A DNA stretch of 8,656 bases, taken from Spirochaetaceae bacterium. Its GTDB lineage: Bacteria; Spirochaetota; Spirochaetia; Treponematales; Treponemataceae. The notes under the pieces were generated by a model. It was not told the DNA's origin, made no database searches, and saw only the letters and a program-made list of their open reading frames with translations. This document shows positions 1-6,651 of the stretch, in pieces; the stretch's first letter is position 1; every line of letters begins with the position of its first letter. The stretch spans positions 1 to 8,656 of the forward strand of contig JAGCMR010000128.1 of the NCBI GenBank assembly GCA_017646305.1. Reading direction: 5' to 3'. Made by a program: the position numbers and the translations under genes.

Positions 1-446
1 CCAAAGCCTTCATAATAACTGGGGAGCACAAAGGCCTTGCACCGCTCCATCAAAGCCTTTACCTGGCCATCGGTTACATAACCTAAAAGCACCACATTCG
101 GCAAGGTCTGTAGTCGCTCTAGTTCTGGAGGCACCAAGCCAGAAAGCATCTTGCCAGATATGGCAAAGGTGTCATGAGGATGCTGTTCCGCATAGTTGGC
201 AATCCACAAGAGATTTTTGCGGCGAGAAAGGCTTCCTAAGGTAAAGTAAAACTCCTTGTCCAGCTGGGGAAATTGATGAAGGATAGAGGTATCTGCCACC
301 ACCTTTTTAAAATGTTCCCAACCATTTGGCACCACATGAATCTTTTCTGGCGGGATTTTATAGGTTTCAGCAATTTGCTTTTGGCTAAAATGGGAAACTG
401 TTAGCAAAAGTTTGGCATGACGAGTGGCATAACGGTACATAAGACA
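1..446 (-). repeat. Direct repeat copy 1 (3' part of GT4-A)
   Basis: This stretch aligns without gaps to 4745-5190 at a constant offset of 4744. By hand I count about 30 mismatches in 446 bases (about 93% identity); only four change an amino acid. Similarity falls sharply just past 446, within the codons before CLMYRYATRH. The left limit is the window edge, so the true repeat is probably longer. It is a coding repeat, arising from gene duplication or gene conversion, and not an insertion sequence end. Confidence 0.92.
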
Positions 447-821
447 CATATACTTACTAATAAGCCAATCCCTGCGACTAGAAAAGTCCTGGGGATAGAG
501 TTTGGCATAAATATCGTGGATAAAAACAATGCCTTGTGTACCCCAAGGAGTTACATTAGAAAAATCTAGCGGAATAGCCTTTTGTGCTTTTACATAGCGA
601 CGAAAAGCCCCATGTTCCCAAGCAGGAAAAAATCCGCACTCAGATTCAGACACCACTGTTTGAATGGCATCCAATTCTGGAATATTTTTTCCATTAGCGG
701 GAACATATAACTGAACTGAATTGGCAGGAACCAGCTTATCTAGACGAACAATTATTTCATACGCAAAGCGTTCAATTCCTGTAAGATTTCTGCATAAAAA
801 ATCACCGTTAATTACTATCAT
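1..821 (-). CDS. GT4-A: family 4 glycosyltransferase, 3' end cut by window edge
   Basis: Retaining GT-B glycosyltransferase (GT4), expected to add a sugar from a nucleotide-sugar donor to a lipid-linked oligosaccharide on the cytoplasmic face of the membrane. I translated 273 codons without a stop; the frame is open at position 1, inside the donor-site motif SYYEGFG. Visible landmarks are the N-terminal INGDFLCRNLTGIERFAYE segment, VFIHDIY near residue 100, TVSHFSQ near 141, and the donor-binding GSLSRRKN near 197. The second Glu of the EX7E motif lies beyond the edge. The ATG (819-821) overlaps the stop of the GtrA-like gene as ATGA, with GGAG about 10 nt upstream, so it is translationally coupled as the last visible gene of the module. 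Residues from about 126 onward are almost identical to GT4-B (4 differences in 147), while the N-terminal 125 residues are only about half identical. Family assignment is firm; donor and acceptor are unknown. Confidence 0.93.
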   Translation of the reverse strand, partial: MIVINGDFLCRNLTGIERFAYEIIVRLDKLVPANSVQLYVPANGKNIPELDAIQTVVSESECGFFPAWEHGAFRRYVKAQKAIPLDFSNVTPWGTQGIVFIHDIYAKLYPQDFSSRRDWLISKYMCLMYRYATRHAKLLLTVSHFSQKQIAETYKIPPEKIHVVPNGWEHFKKVVADTSILHQFPQLDKEFYFTLGSLSRRKNLLWIANYAEQHPHDTFAISGKMLSGLVPPELERLQTLPNVVLLGYVTDGQVKALMERCKAFVLPSYYEGF

Positions 822-1237
822 TGAGTAGATTCTCCACTGTTTCTAAACACAAAAAATTTTTGACCAAAGAAATTTAACACGGTAAACACACCACTTCCAC
901 CAAGCATAGCAAGATTATCCTGAACTGTTGGACGAGCAGCTTGAAAAATAAATCGAACTACAGGACGAGCAATTCCATACCCAACCAAATAACAAACGAA
1001 AATACAGATAATAAAACGCACAAGCTCAGCAACACTGAATTTTTTTGCTTGGAAGGTAAAATATTTGTTTATCAAAAAGCTACAAATGCTACCTATCACA
1101 TAATTAGCAGCAGAAGAAATCCAATAATCCCAATGCAAAAGATTGTAGGCGCCAAACATAACGCCGTAGCCAACAATGGTGTTGACAACTCCCACAAGGA
1201 GAAATTTTATGGGTTGTGCGTATTTTTCTTTTATCAT
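818..1237 (-). CDS. GtrA-like membrane protein (putative lipid-linked sugar flippase)
   Basis: A 139-residue protein of the GtrA family, a normal length for the family. Four hydrophobic segments are visible at about residues 10-34, 38-60, 69-92 and 105-128. The family signature FLINKYFTF follows the second segment and a related GQKFFVFR motif follows the fourth. GtrA proteins are proposed to flip undecaprenyl-phosphate-linked sugar across the cytoplasmic membrane for a GT-C enzyme acting outside. The start ATG (1235-1237) overlaps the stop of the upstream 616-residue gene as ATGA and has only a weak, distant AAGG upstream, so its translation probably depends on coupling. Its own stop overlaps the start of GT4-A in the same way. 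Position between a GtrB-like/GT-C pair and a GT4 fits the three-component module. The flippase role is inferred from the family. Confidence 0.92.
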   Translation of the reverse strand: MIKEKYAQPIKFLLVGVVNTIVGYGVMFGAYNLLHWDYWISSAANYVIGSICSFLINKYFTFQAKKFSVAELVRFIICIFVCYLVGYGIARPVVRFIFQAARPTVQDNLAMLGGSGVFTVLNFFGQKFFVFRNSGESTQ

Positions 1238-3084
1238 GGCTGAATAACCTTAGGAATAAAAGCATTCTTAAACGCCTCATGATTTGGATATTCAAATACC
1301 ATATAAAAATCATCGGTGTATACTCTTGTACCAGCTTTAACAACAGCATCTTCTTTTGCAATTTTATACTCATTTTGTGTCAAAATAAGGAAAATTGTTT
1401 TATCTCCATAATCATGGCTATAATATCTATTCGGGGTAAGCCAATTATCCCATTCATATTTTTTTGTAATTACAGCAACCCCTTCTTCATTGTTATAATT
1501 ATCCAAATTACCAAGCCGAATTTTACCATCTGTAAGGAAGGTAAATACATTCGCATTCCAAAAAGTTCCATAACCAAATTCATACCCTGCTGAGACAAGA
1601 AAATTTCTAACGGGATATTTCTCTGTATTATTATCCGAATAAAGAACCGTTTCGTAAGTGATAAAAGTACTAGACAGGAGCACAACAGATAATGACACAA
1701 CTGTCATATACCGCTTGACAACATTTATCTCTTCAGCTTCCATCAATAGAGCAATACAAGGAATAACAAAAACCAATGGTAATATAAAGTATCTCGCAGT
1801 ATATTCTGTATTGATAAATATAAAAGTATTGAAAACAAACATTACAGCACTAAAAAGTAAAAATACACTCTGAAGGCTAGTAAACGAACCTTTTAAAGTT
1901 TGTACAAATGTCAATACAAAAAAAACAATCCCAACATACAATAAAATATTTATAATTCCAGAAAGAGTAAATACAGGAACATGATTCTTATATCCTAAGA
2001 TTCCTAAAATTACATTTTGCACATCAGCAAAAGAAACATCCCCAATAGAGGTAAAGGTGGTAGTATTGAATTGTGAAAAAGAAAATAAATTAGAAAGAAT
2101 TAAATTGTTTGCTATGTATCCAACACCACCTAAAACTAAAGCAAGACAACTAAAAAATATTTTTTTATCTTCGAAAAAAAAACATTTAAGAGAAAAAAAC
2201 TTTCCTTCCTTATAGAAACCATTTACAGCAATGCTCATTACTGTTACAGCAAGAGGAAATAAAAAGTAGAGAATATACCGTATCCCAGCCAATCCCGATG
2301 TAAAAGAGAAAAATATGTATAAACCAAGAAAAAATTTATGCTTTTTAGAAGATAGATCTCTATATGCTAAAGCAAAAAACAAACCTATAACCATGAACGC
2401 AATAGCTATATGAGGGATATAATAATTACCAAATTGAACGAACGCCCACATTTCGTTTGACCAAGGACACAGTATCAATAAACAACAGAATAATTTAACC
2501 CACTTTCTTTTCATTTCTAGTTGTCCTAACAAAAACCACAAGGACAAAGGGAGTAACAGTGTCAATAATGTTGCAGAAATAGCTTTCACCGCAATCCAAC
2601 TAGAAGTAAATGCGAAAATTGGAGCTGTAATTAACTGAGTATTTAACAATCTAATTTCTGTAGAATAATTCCATGTTCGTGGCCAGAAATTCTTTTCTAA
2701 AAAACACTCCTCCGCCAACAAAATCTCAGCAGCCATATCAGAATCCATAAATTCCATAGATCGAGTGTAACTACAATAAGCTATAAAAAACAAAACAATA
2801 GCAGCATACACCAACAACAAAATTGTTTTTGTTTTATCTGAAAATTTGATAAATAGGACGGCATCAACACATATAACAATGCAAATAGGAAATGCTAGTA
2901 ATGAGTTTATTTCGTCTAGCCAATTTAATAGATTAAACTCTCGATGCAAAACTTTTGTCTCTATAAAAGATTCTAACACATTAAGTAAGCTAGCTGAAAA
3001 AAATATTAGTACTGCACCAACTATTGCTACCATCACGGAAATTACAAGTAATGTTGTATCTGCCTTTTTACTCAGACCTTTCAT
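1234..3084 (-). CDS. GT-C-like polytopic membrane protein, candidate extracytoplasmic glycosyltransferase
   Basis: A 616-residue integral membrane protein with roughly 11-13 hydrophobic segments up to about residue 476, then a soluble C-terminal domain of about 140 residues, predicted to face outside. After the first three membrane segments comes an acidic loop, MDSDMAAE (residues 113-120), followed by STEIRLLNTQ (141-150). Acidic residues in the first large external loop are the usual place for the catalytic base in GT-C enzymes, so D114, D116 or E120 are candidates. I recognise this as a type common in polysaccharide clusters but without a characterised function that I can name. It lies between GtrB-like and GtrA-like genes, the slot of the type-specific glycosyltransferase in Gtr modules. 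Its start overlaps the GtrB-like gene by 17 bp with AAAGGA about 9 nt upstream; its stop overlaps the GtrA-like start. It is very AT-rich (for example only about 23% GC over 2161-2220). Acceptor and sugar are unknown. Confidence 0.82.
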   Translation of the reverse strand: MKGLSKKADTTLLVISVMVAIVGAVLIFFSASLLNVLESFIETKVLHREFNLLNWLDEINSLLAFPICIVICVDAVLFIKFSDKTKTILLLVYAAIVLFFIAYCSYTRSMEFMDSDMAAEILLAEECFLEKNFWPRTWNYSTEIRLLNTQLITAPIFAFTSSWIAVKAISATLLTLLLPLSLWFLLGQLEMKRKWVKLFCCLLILCPWSNEMWAFVQFGNYYIPHIAIAFMVIGLFFALAYRDLSSKKHKFFLGLYIFFSFTSGLAGIRYILYFLFPLAVTVMSIAVNGFYKEGKFFSLKCFFFEDKKIFFSCLALVLGGVGYIANNLILSNLFSFSQFNTTTFTSIGDVSFADVQNVILGILGYKNHVPVFTLSGIINILLYVGIVFFVLTFVQTLKGSFTSLQSVFLLFSAVMFVFNTFIFINTEYTARYFILPLVFVIPCIALLMEAEEINVVKRYMTVVSLSVVLLSSTFITYETVLYSDNNTEKYPVRNFLVSAGYEFGYGTFWNANVFTFLTDGKIRLGNLDNYNNEEGVAVITKKYEWDNWLTPNRYYSHDYGDKTIFLILTQNEYKIAKEDAVVKAGTRVYTDDFYMVFEYPNHEAFKNAFIPKVIQP

Positions 3085-4057
3085 ATTTCATCATCCTTTT
3101 ATCTAGTATTGTTTCAATAATAAACCGCGGGCGTCTTTTTGTTTCTAAATATATTTTTCCTATATATTCACCACAAACACCTATGCTCATTTGAATCAAC
3201 CCACCAATACCCCAAACAGATACAGCTAAGGTTGACCAACCAACTACTGTATGACCCGTAAAGTGCCTGATAAGAAAGTAGCTTAACATAACGAGACTCG
3301 TAAAGAACAATAGGAATCCCAACATAGTAATAAGTCTCATAGGCTTTATTGACAAGGAAGTAATCCCTTGCACAGCAAAAGCCCACATTTTCTTCAATGG
3401 GTATTTGCTTTCTCCTGCCACACGTTCACGCCGCTCGTAACAAACCATATCTTGTTTGTAGCCTATGTCAGGAACAATTCCTCTTAAAAATAAGTTTATT
3501 TCAGAATACGACTCTAAGCCTTCTATAGCACGACGGCTCATGAGACGATAATCTGCATGGTTATAGATAATGTTTTGAGGATTATCCGAAAAGAAACGTA
3601 AAAACTTATAAAATCCTTGAGCCGTAACCCTCTTAAAAAATGTATCAGTTGCCCTCGACGAGCGAACACCATAGACAACATCAACTCCAGCCAAATATTT
3701 ATCCAACATCTCATCAATGGCATCAATATCATCCTGTAAATCTGCATCCATGGAGATAACCGCACTCGATGTTTCTTTTGCCGTTACTAATCCTGCCAAC
3801 AATGCATTCTGATGCCCTTTGTTTCTGGATAATTTTATGCCACAAAATAATTTATTCTCTTCATTTAATTGTTGAATAAGATTCCACGTTCCATCCTGGG
3901 AACCATCATCCACAAAATATACAGAATAATCAGTTATACATTTAAATTTGTCATTCTTTTTTAATGCTGTGATTTTTTCTTCTATTTTCTTTGCTGTTAC
4001 CGGTAAAGCCTCTTCTTCATTATAACAAGGCACCACAATAGAAATTACCTGTTTCAT
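3068..4057 (-). CDS. GtrB-like polyprenyl-phosphate glycosyltransferase (GT2)
   Basis: A 329-residue GT2 enzyme of the dolichol-phosphate-mannose-synthase / GtrB / CsbB type, predicted to transfer a sugar from a nucleotide donor to undecaprenyl phosphate at the inner face of the membrane. The GT-A domain shows IVVPCYNEEE (residues 7-16), DDGS (50-53), SRNKGHQNALLAGL (77-90), the metal-binding DADLQDD (104-110), ADYRLMSRR (168-176) and RVAGESKYPLKKMW (212-225). Two C-terminal membrane helices lie at about 241-263 and 271-297, followed by GEYIGKIYLETKRRP, which is typical of the family. Length is complete. The ATG is preceded by GAGGAG at 5 nt and overlaps the stop of the degraded upstream stub as ATGA. 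It starts the intact part of the three-component module. The sugar (glucose, GlcNAc, galactose or other) cannot be told from the sequence. Confidence 0.94.
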   Translation of the reverse strand: MKQVISIVVPCYNEEEALPVTAKKIEEKITALKKNDKFKCITDYSVYFVDDGSQDGTWNLIQQLNEENKLFCGIKLSRNKGHQNALLAGLVTAKETSSAVISMDADLQDDIDAIDEMLDKYLAGVDVVYGVRSSRATDTFFKRVTAQGFYKFLRFFSDNPQNIIYNHADYRLMSRRAIEGLESYSEINLFLRGIVPDIGYKQDMVCYERRERVAGESKYPLKKMWAFAVQGITSLSIKPMRLITMLGFLLFFTSLVMLSYFLIRHFTGHTVVGWSTLAVSVWGIGGLIQMSIGVCGEYIGKIYLETKRRPRFIIETILDKRMMKYERSE

Positions 4058-4146
4058 TTCATCTCCTCATTAGTCACCAACTGAATAAACTTTTGGCAAA
4101 TTTCACTCCACTCTCGCCCCTGCAAGTCAAACTGATAGTGTTCCCT
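4054..4146 (-). pseudogene. 3' stub of an unidentified coding gene upstream of the GtrB-like gene
   Basis: In the +1 frame relative to the YidC remnant, an open frame reads EHYQFDLQGREWSEICQKF and continues to NEEMK before a TGA at 4054-4056. It has no ATG start or ribosome site of its own; the only candidates inside are two TTG codons and a GTG. Its stop overlaps the GtrB-like ATG as ATGA, the same coupling seen at the next junctions, which suggests this is the true end of a former operon gene. The peptide looks like a natural soluble C-terminus, but I cannot assign a family. I infer that a deletion removed the rest of this gene together with the 3' end of the YidC-like gene. Confidence 0.5.
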
Positions 4147-4393
4147 CCCCCTTGAATACCGCTTTAATTCGATCTACCCCACCTTTAAGCCGAGCCTGAG
4201 TATCCCGCTCCAGCTGCTGCCACCGTTCCGCCACAATGTACAGAGGCAAGCACAGCACCGTTACCACAAAGCTTACACCCATTACTGCGATTCCAGTGTT
4301 ACTAAACAACTTATCAAACACCATGAAGGCTATTTCTATTATCTGCACCAAGGGATACAGAATCACCGTGTACAAAATTTGACCGAGATTCAT
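4127..4393 (-). pseudogene. YidC/Oxa1-like membrane insertase, 5' remnant (88 codons)
   Basis: The protein begins MNLGQILYTVILYPLVQIIE and has two hydrophobic segments at about residues 7-27 and 33-54, followed by a basic, amphipathic stretch with LPLYIVAERWQQLERD and RLKGGVDRIKAVFKG. This matches, from memory, the N-terminus of YidC/Oxa1-family proteins found in polysaccharide loci of anaerobes, which normally run to 300 or more residues with five or so membrane segments. Here the match ends at KAVFKG and the frame stops six codons later, so the insertase core is missing. The start has a good AGGAG about 8 nt upstream and a TATAAT promoter some 60 bp upstream, so an 88-residue two-helix protein could still be made. 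Whether it functions is doubtful. It may now mainly serve as the leader of the downstream module. Family assignment is from pattern recognition and is fairly confident. Confidence 0.75.
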
Positions 4394-4400
4394 TCAGCAG

Positions 4401-4405
4401 GCTCC
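4401..4405 (-). promoter_or_regulatory. Ribosome binding site of the YidC remnant
   Basis: The minus strand reads AGGAG-C about 8 nt before the ATG at 4391-4393. It supports this start and shows that the truncated frame still carries an intact initiation region. Confidence 0.6.
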
Positions 4406-4407
4406 TA

Positions 4408-4419
4408 AATATCGATATT
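4408..4419. repeat. 12-bp perfect palindrome in the leader of the YidC remnant
   Basis: AATATCGATATT reads the same on both strands and lies between the candidate -10 box and the ribosome site of the YidC remnant. It could be an operator for a dimeric regulator, but it is AT-rich and such a palindrome can occur by chance. Confidence 0.3.
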
Positions 4420-4453
4420 AACAAAAGTTACGAAACAACTATATATCAGAAGA

Positions 4454-4459
4454 ATTATA
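4454..4459 (-). promoter_or_regulatory. Candidate -10 box (TATAAT) for the YidC-remnant / Gtr module operon
   Basis: On the minus strand a perfect TATAAT sits in the only sizeable gap inside the minus-strand gene run, about 60 bp upstream of the YidC-remnant ATG. The best -35 options are weak: TTCAAA at 15 bp or TGTTCA at 17 bp. Transcription would start near 4447 and read through the remnant, the GtrB-like, GT-C and GtrA-like genes and GT4-A. Read-through from the GT4-B operon is also possible because I see no terminator hairpin in the gap. Confidence 0.5.
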
Positions 4460-4512
4460 CACTGCTCAAGACTTTTTGAACAGATAAAATATTTTTCCTT
4501 AAAATACGAATT

Positions 4513-5568
4513 TCAGACAAAGGCTTTCAACAAGTCATACAACTGGCGAGCAGCGTTGTCGTAGGTGTATTTTTCCAGCACAGGCTTGGCATCTGCCACT
4601 GGCTGAGTCAAAAGTTCCTTCAAGTCCACATTGGAATTATCTGGGTCAATGTAGTGGGCTGTATCGCCATAGATTTCTGGCAAAGAGGCAGCCCGAGCCA
4701 CCACAATTTTTGTACCACAAGACAGGGCTTCCAAGGGAGGAATACCAAAGCCCTCGTAATAACTAGGGAGAACAAAGGCCTTGCACCGCTCCATTAAAGC
4801 CTTTACTTGGCCATCGGTTACGTAACCTAAAAGCACCACGTTCGGCAGGGTTTGCAATCGCTCCAGTTCAGGAGGAACCAAGCCAGAAAGCATCTTGCCA
4901 GATATGGCAAAGGTGTCCTGAGGATGCTGTTCCGCATAGTTGGCAATCCACAAGAGATTCTTGCGGCGAGAAAGACTGCCTAAGGTAAAGTAAAACTCCT
5001 TGTCCAGCTGGGGGAATTGATGAAGGATAGAAGTGTCTGTCACCACCTTTTGAAAATGCTCCCAACCATTTGGCACCACATGAATCTTTTCTGGCGGGAT
5101 TTTATAGGTTTCAGCAATTTGGTTCTGGCTAAAATGGGATACTGTCAGCAAAAGTTTGGCATGACGAGTGGCATAACGGTACATGAGACAGGAATAAGCA
5201 CGTACCAATTTATCCCTAAAAGAAGTAAAATCTTTTGGATAGAGTTTGCAATATATATCATGAATAAAAACCACACCAGCATTTCCAATAGGACAATTAT
5301 TTGAAAAATCGATACCAATAGCTTTTTGTCTTTTCAAAAACTTTCCATAGACAAATTGTATCCAACGAGGAAAGGAGACAAGTTTTTTTTCTGACACAAA
5401 AACTTGAATATTTTTATACTCTGGAATTACTCGAGCATTAGCTGGAATAAAAATACCTACAGTTCCAGATTCTACCAGTGCATCCAAACGATTACAAATT
5501 TCATAGGCAAATCGCTCTATTCCAGTTAAATTTCTACATAAAAAATCACCATTGATAATATATCTCAT
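4513..5568 (-). CDS. GT4-B: family 4 glycosyltransferase (mosaic with GT4-A)
   Basis: A complete 351-residue GT-B glycosyltransferase. The N-terminal, acceptor-side domain starts with INGDFLCRNLTGIERFAYE and includes VFIHDIY (100-106) and TVSHFSQ (142-148). The C-terminal donor-binding domain has GSLSRRKNL (197-205), GYVTDG (248-253) and the EX7E motif with E272 and E280 in YYEGFGIPPLEALSCG. It should act in the cytoplasm on a lipid-linked glycan. The ATG has GGAG 8 nt upstream and lies 12 bp after the stop of GT4-C, so the two are co-transcribed. It is the last gene of the upstream transcription unit. From about residue 127 it is nearly identical to GT4-A, while its first 126 residues are diverged and noticeably more AT-rich (roughly 30-35% GC in sampled 60-base blocks, against about 45% in the 3' half), suggesting a chimera. 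Family certain; sugar specificity unknown. Confidence 0.95.
   Translation of the reverse strand: MRYIINGDFLCRNLTGIERFAYEICNRLDALVESGTVGIFIPANARVIPEYKNIQVFVSEKKLVSFPRWIQFVYGKFLKRQKAIGIDFSNNCPIGNAGVVFIHDIYCKLYPKDFTSFRDKLVRAYSCLMYRYATRHAKLLLTVSHFSQNQIAETYKIPPEKIHVVPNGWEHFQKVVTDTSILHQFPQLDKEFYFTLGSLSRRKNLLWIANYAEQHPQDTFAISGKMLSGLVPPELERLQTLPNVVLLGYVTDGQVKALMERCKAFVLPSYYEGFGIPPLEALSCGTKIVVARAASLPEIYGDTAHYIDPDNSNVDLKELLTQPVADAKPVLEKYTYDNAARQLYDLLKAFV
4745..5190 (-). repeat. Direct repeat copy 2 (inside GT4-B)
   Basis: Second copy of the segment at 1-446, same orientation, about 93% identical by hand count, no gaps. It spans residues about 127-274 of GT4-B, that is the inter-domain region and most of the donor-binding domain. 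The two copies are separated by about 4.3 kb holding the whole Gtr module. The homology probably continues below 4745, but the counterpart is outside the window. Confidence 0.92.
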
Positions 5569-5580
5569 AAATCATTCTCC

Positions 5581-6642
5581 TTATTTTATCTGTATAGCTA
5601 ACTCATAGAGTTGTTCAGCAGCTTTCCGATAGGAATAACGTGAGAAAAGCTTATCTGGGGAGGCTACACTTCCCTGCAATAGTATATTTAAATCAACATG
5701 AGATTCATGTGGATCTATATAATAAACACAGTCTTCATAAATCTCTGGTAAACAAGAGGTTTTAGAAACAATCGCAGGAACACCACAAGCTAATGCCTCT
5801 AGAGGAGGAATCCCAAAGCCCTCAAAATAAGAGGGAAAAATAAAGGCTTTACAGGCTTGCATCAATGCCTTTACTTCACCATCAGTAATATAACCGACAC
5901 AAAGAATATTTTGTAATTTCCGCATATCTTCAAGTTCTGACGGAATCACACTAGACAATGGCATACCTGAAATTACAAAAAATTCATTTGGATATAATCG
6001 AGCATGATTAACTATCCACTTTAGATTCTTCCTTACGGAAAGACTTCCCAAGCAAAAGAAAAATTCTTGAGTACGCAACTGCGGATAGCGAACAAAAATC
6101 CCCTCATCTGATAGAGTATTCCAAATATGCTCCACACCATTGTAGATTACCTTAATCCGATCCGTTGGAACAGAATAATATTCTTCAATCTGCTTCTTGC
6201 TATACTGTGACACAGTACACACAATCTTTGCCTTCTTAGCAATCCGACGATACATTTTACAGGCTTTATCCCTGATTTGGATATCTCCAGCAGTCTTAAA
6301 GTCATTGGGACACACTCTACTGTACACATCGTGAAGAAACACAACACTCTTGCCTACCCACGGAATATGATTGGTGAAATCAATGCAGACACCTTTATGG
6401 GATAATAAGTAGGTATTTAGTTTGACGTTATTAAACTGCTTCTTTCCAGGAGTTCTTGGTAATTTTTTTACCAGAATGTTTTCAAATTGAGGAACAGGCC
6501 TTTGTACATCTGCCGGCAATACTAAAATCACCTCACCAGGCGTTGCAATCATATCCAAATATCCTGTAACCTCATGAGCAAACCGTTCTATTCCAGTGAG
6601 ATTACTATTGTAAAAAATACCATTGACAATTATTCTCGACAT
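5581..6642 (-). CDS. GT4-C: family 4 glycosyltransferase, diverged paralog of GT4-A and GT4-B
   Basis: A complete 353-residue GT-B enzyme with the same architecture as GT4-A and GT4-B: N-terminal VNGIFYNSNLTGIERFAHE, VVFLHDVYSRV (100-110), TVSQYSKKQIEEYY (143-156), donor-binding GSLSVRKNLKWI (199-210), GYITDGEVKALM (250-261) and an EX7E motif with E274 and E282 in YFEGFGIPPLEALACG. Divergence from the other two is spread along the whole length, so it has not taken part in the recent exchange that made their 3' halves alike. The start ATG has AAAGGA a few bases upstream, placed at the stop codon of the preceding GT2 gene (9 bp gap), and GT4-B follows after 12 bp. Three related GT4 enzymes in one locus suggest successive sugar additions to one repeat unit. 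Specific sugars are unknown. Confidence 0.95.
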   Translation of the reverse strand: MSRIIVNGIFYNSNLTGIERFAHEVTGYLDMIATPGEVILVLPADVQRPVPQFENILVKKLPRTPGKKQFNNVKLNTYLLSHKGVCIDFTNHIPWVGKSVVFLHDVYSRVCPNDFKTAGDIQIRDKACKMYRRIAKKAKIVCTVSQYSKKQIEEYYSVPTDRIKVIYNGVEHIWNTLSDEGIFVRYPQLRTQEFFFCLGSLSVRKNLKWIVNHARLYPNEFFVISGMPLSSVIPSELEDMRKLQNILCVGYITDGEVKALMQACKAFIFPSYFEGFGIPPLEALACGVPAIVSKTSCLPEIYEDCVYYIDPHESHVDLNILLQGSVASPDKLFSRYSYRKAAEQLYELAIQIK

Positions 6643-6651
6643 ATTTTTCCT

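Noticed and set aside
1..446. The two 446-bp direct repeats as insertion sequence copies or transposon ends
   Set aside because: They are internal coding parts of two intact glycosyltransferase genes, with no transposase and no terminal inverted repeats.
941..1593. Plus-strand open frames over the GtrA-like and GT-C-like genes
   Set aside because: They are antisense to genes with clear membrane-protein features and overlaps typical of an operon; the antisense products show no family signature.
3068..3084. A frameshift or annotation error at the 17-bp overlap between the GtrB-like and GT-C-like genes
   Set aside because: Both proteins end and begin naturally, the GT-C start has an AAAGGA site, and short overlaps occur at every other junction of this unit.
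4394..4512. A transcription terminator after GT4-B
   Set aside because: The gap is AT-rich with no GC-containing hairpin followed by a T-run on the minus strand.
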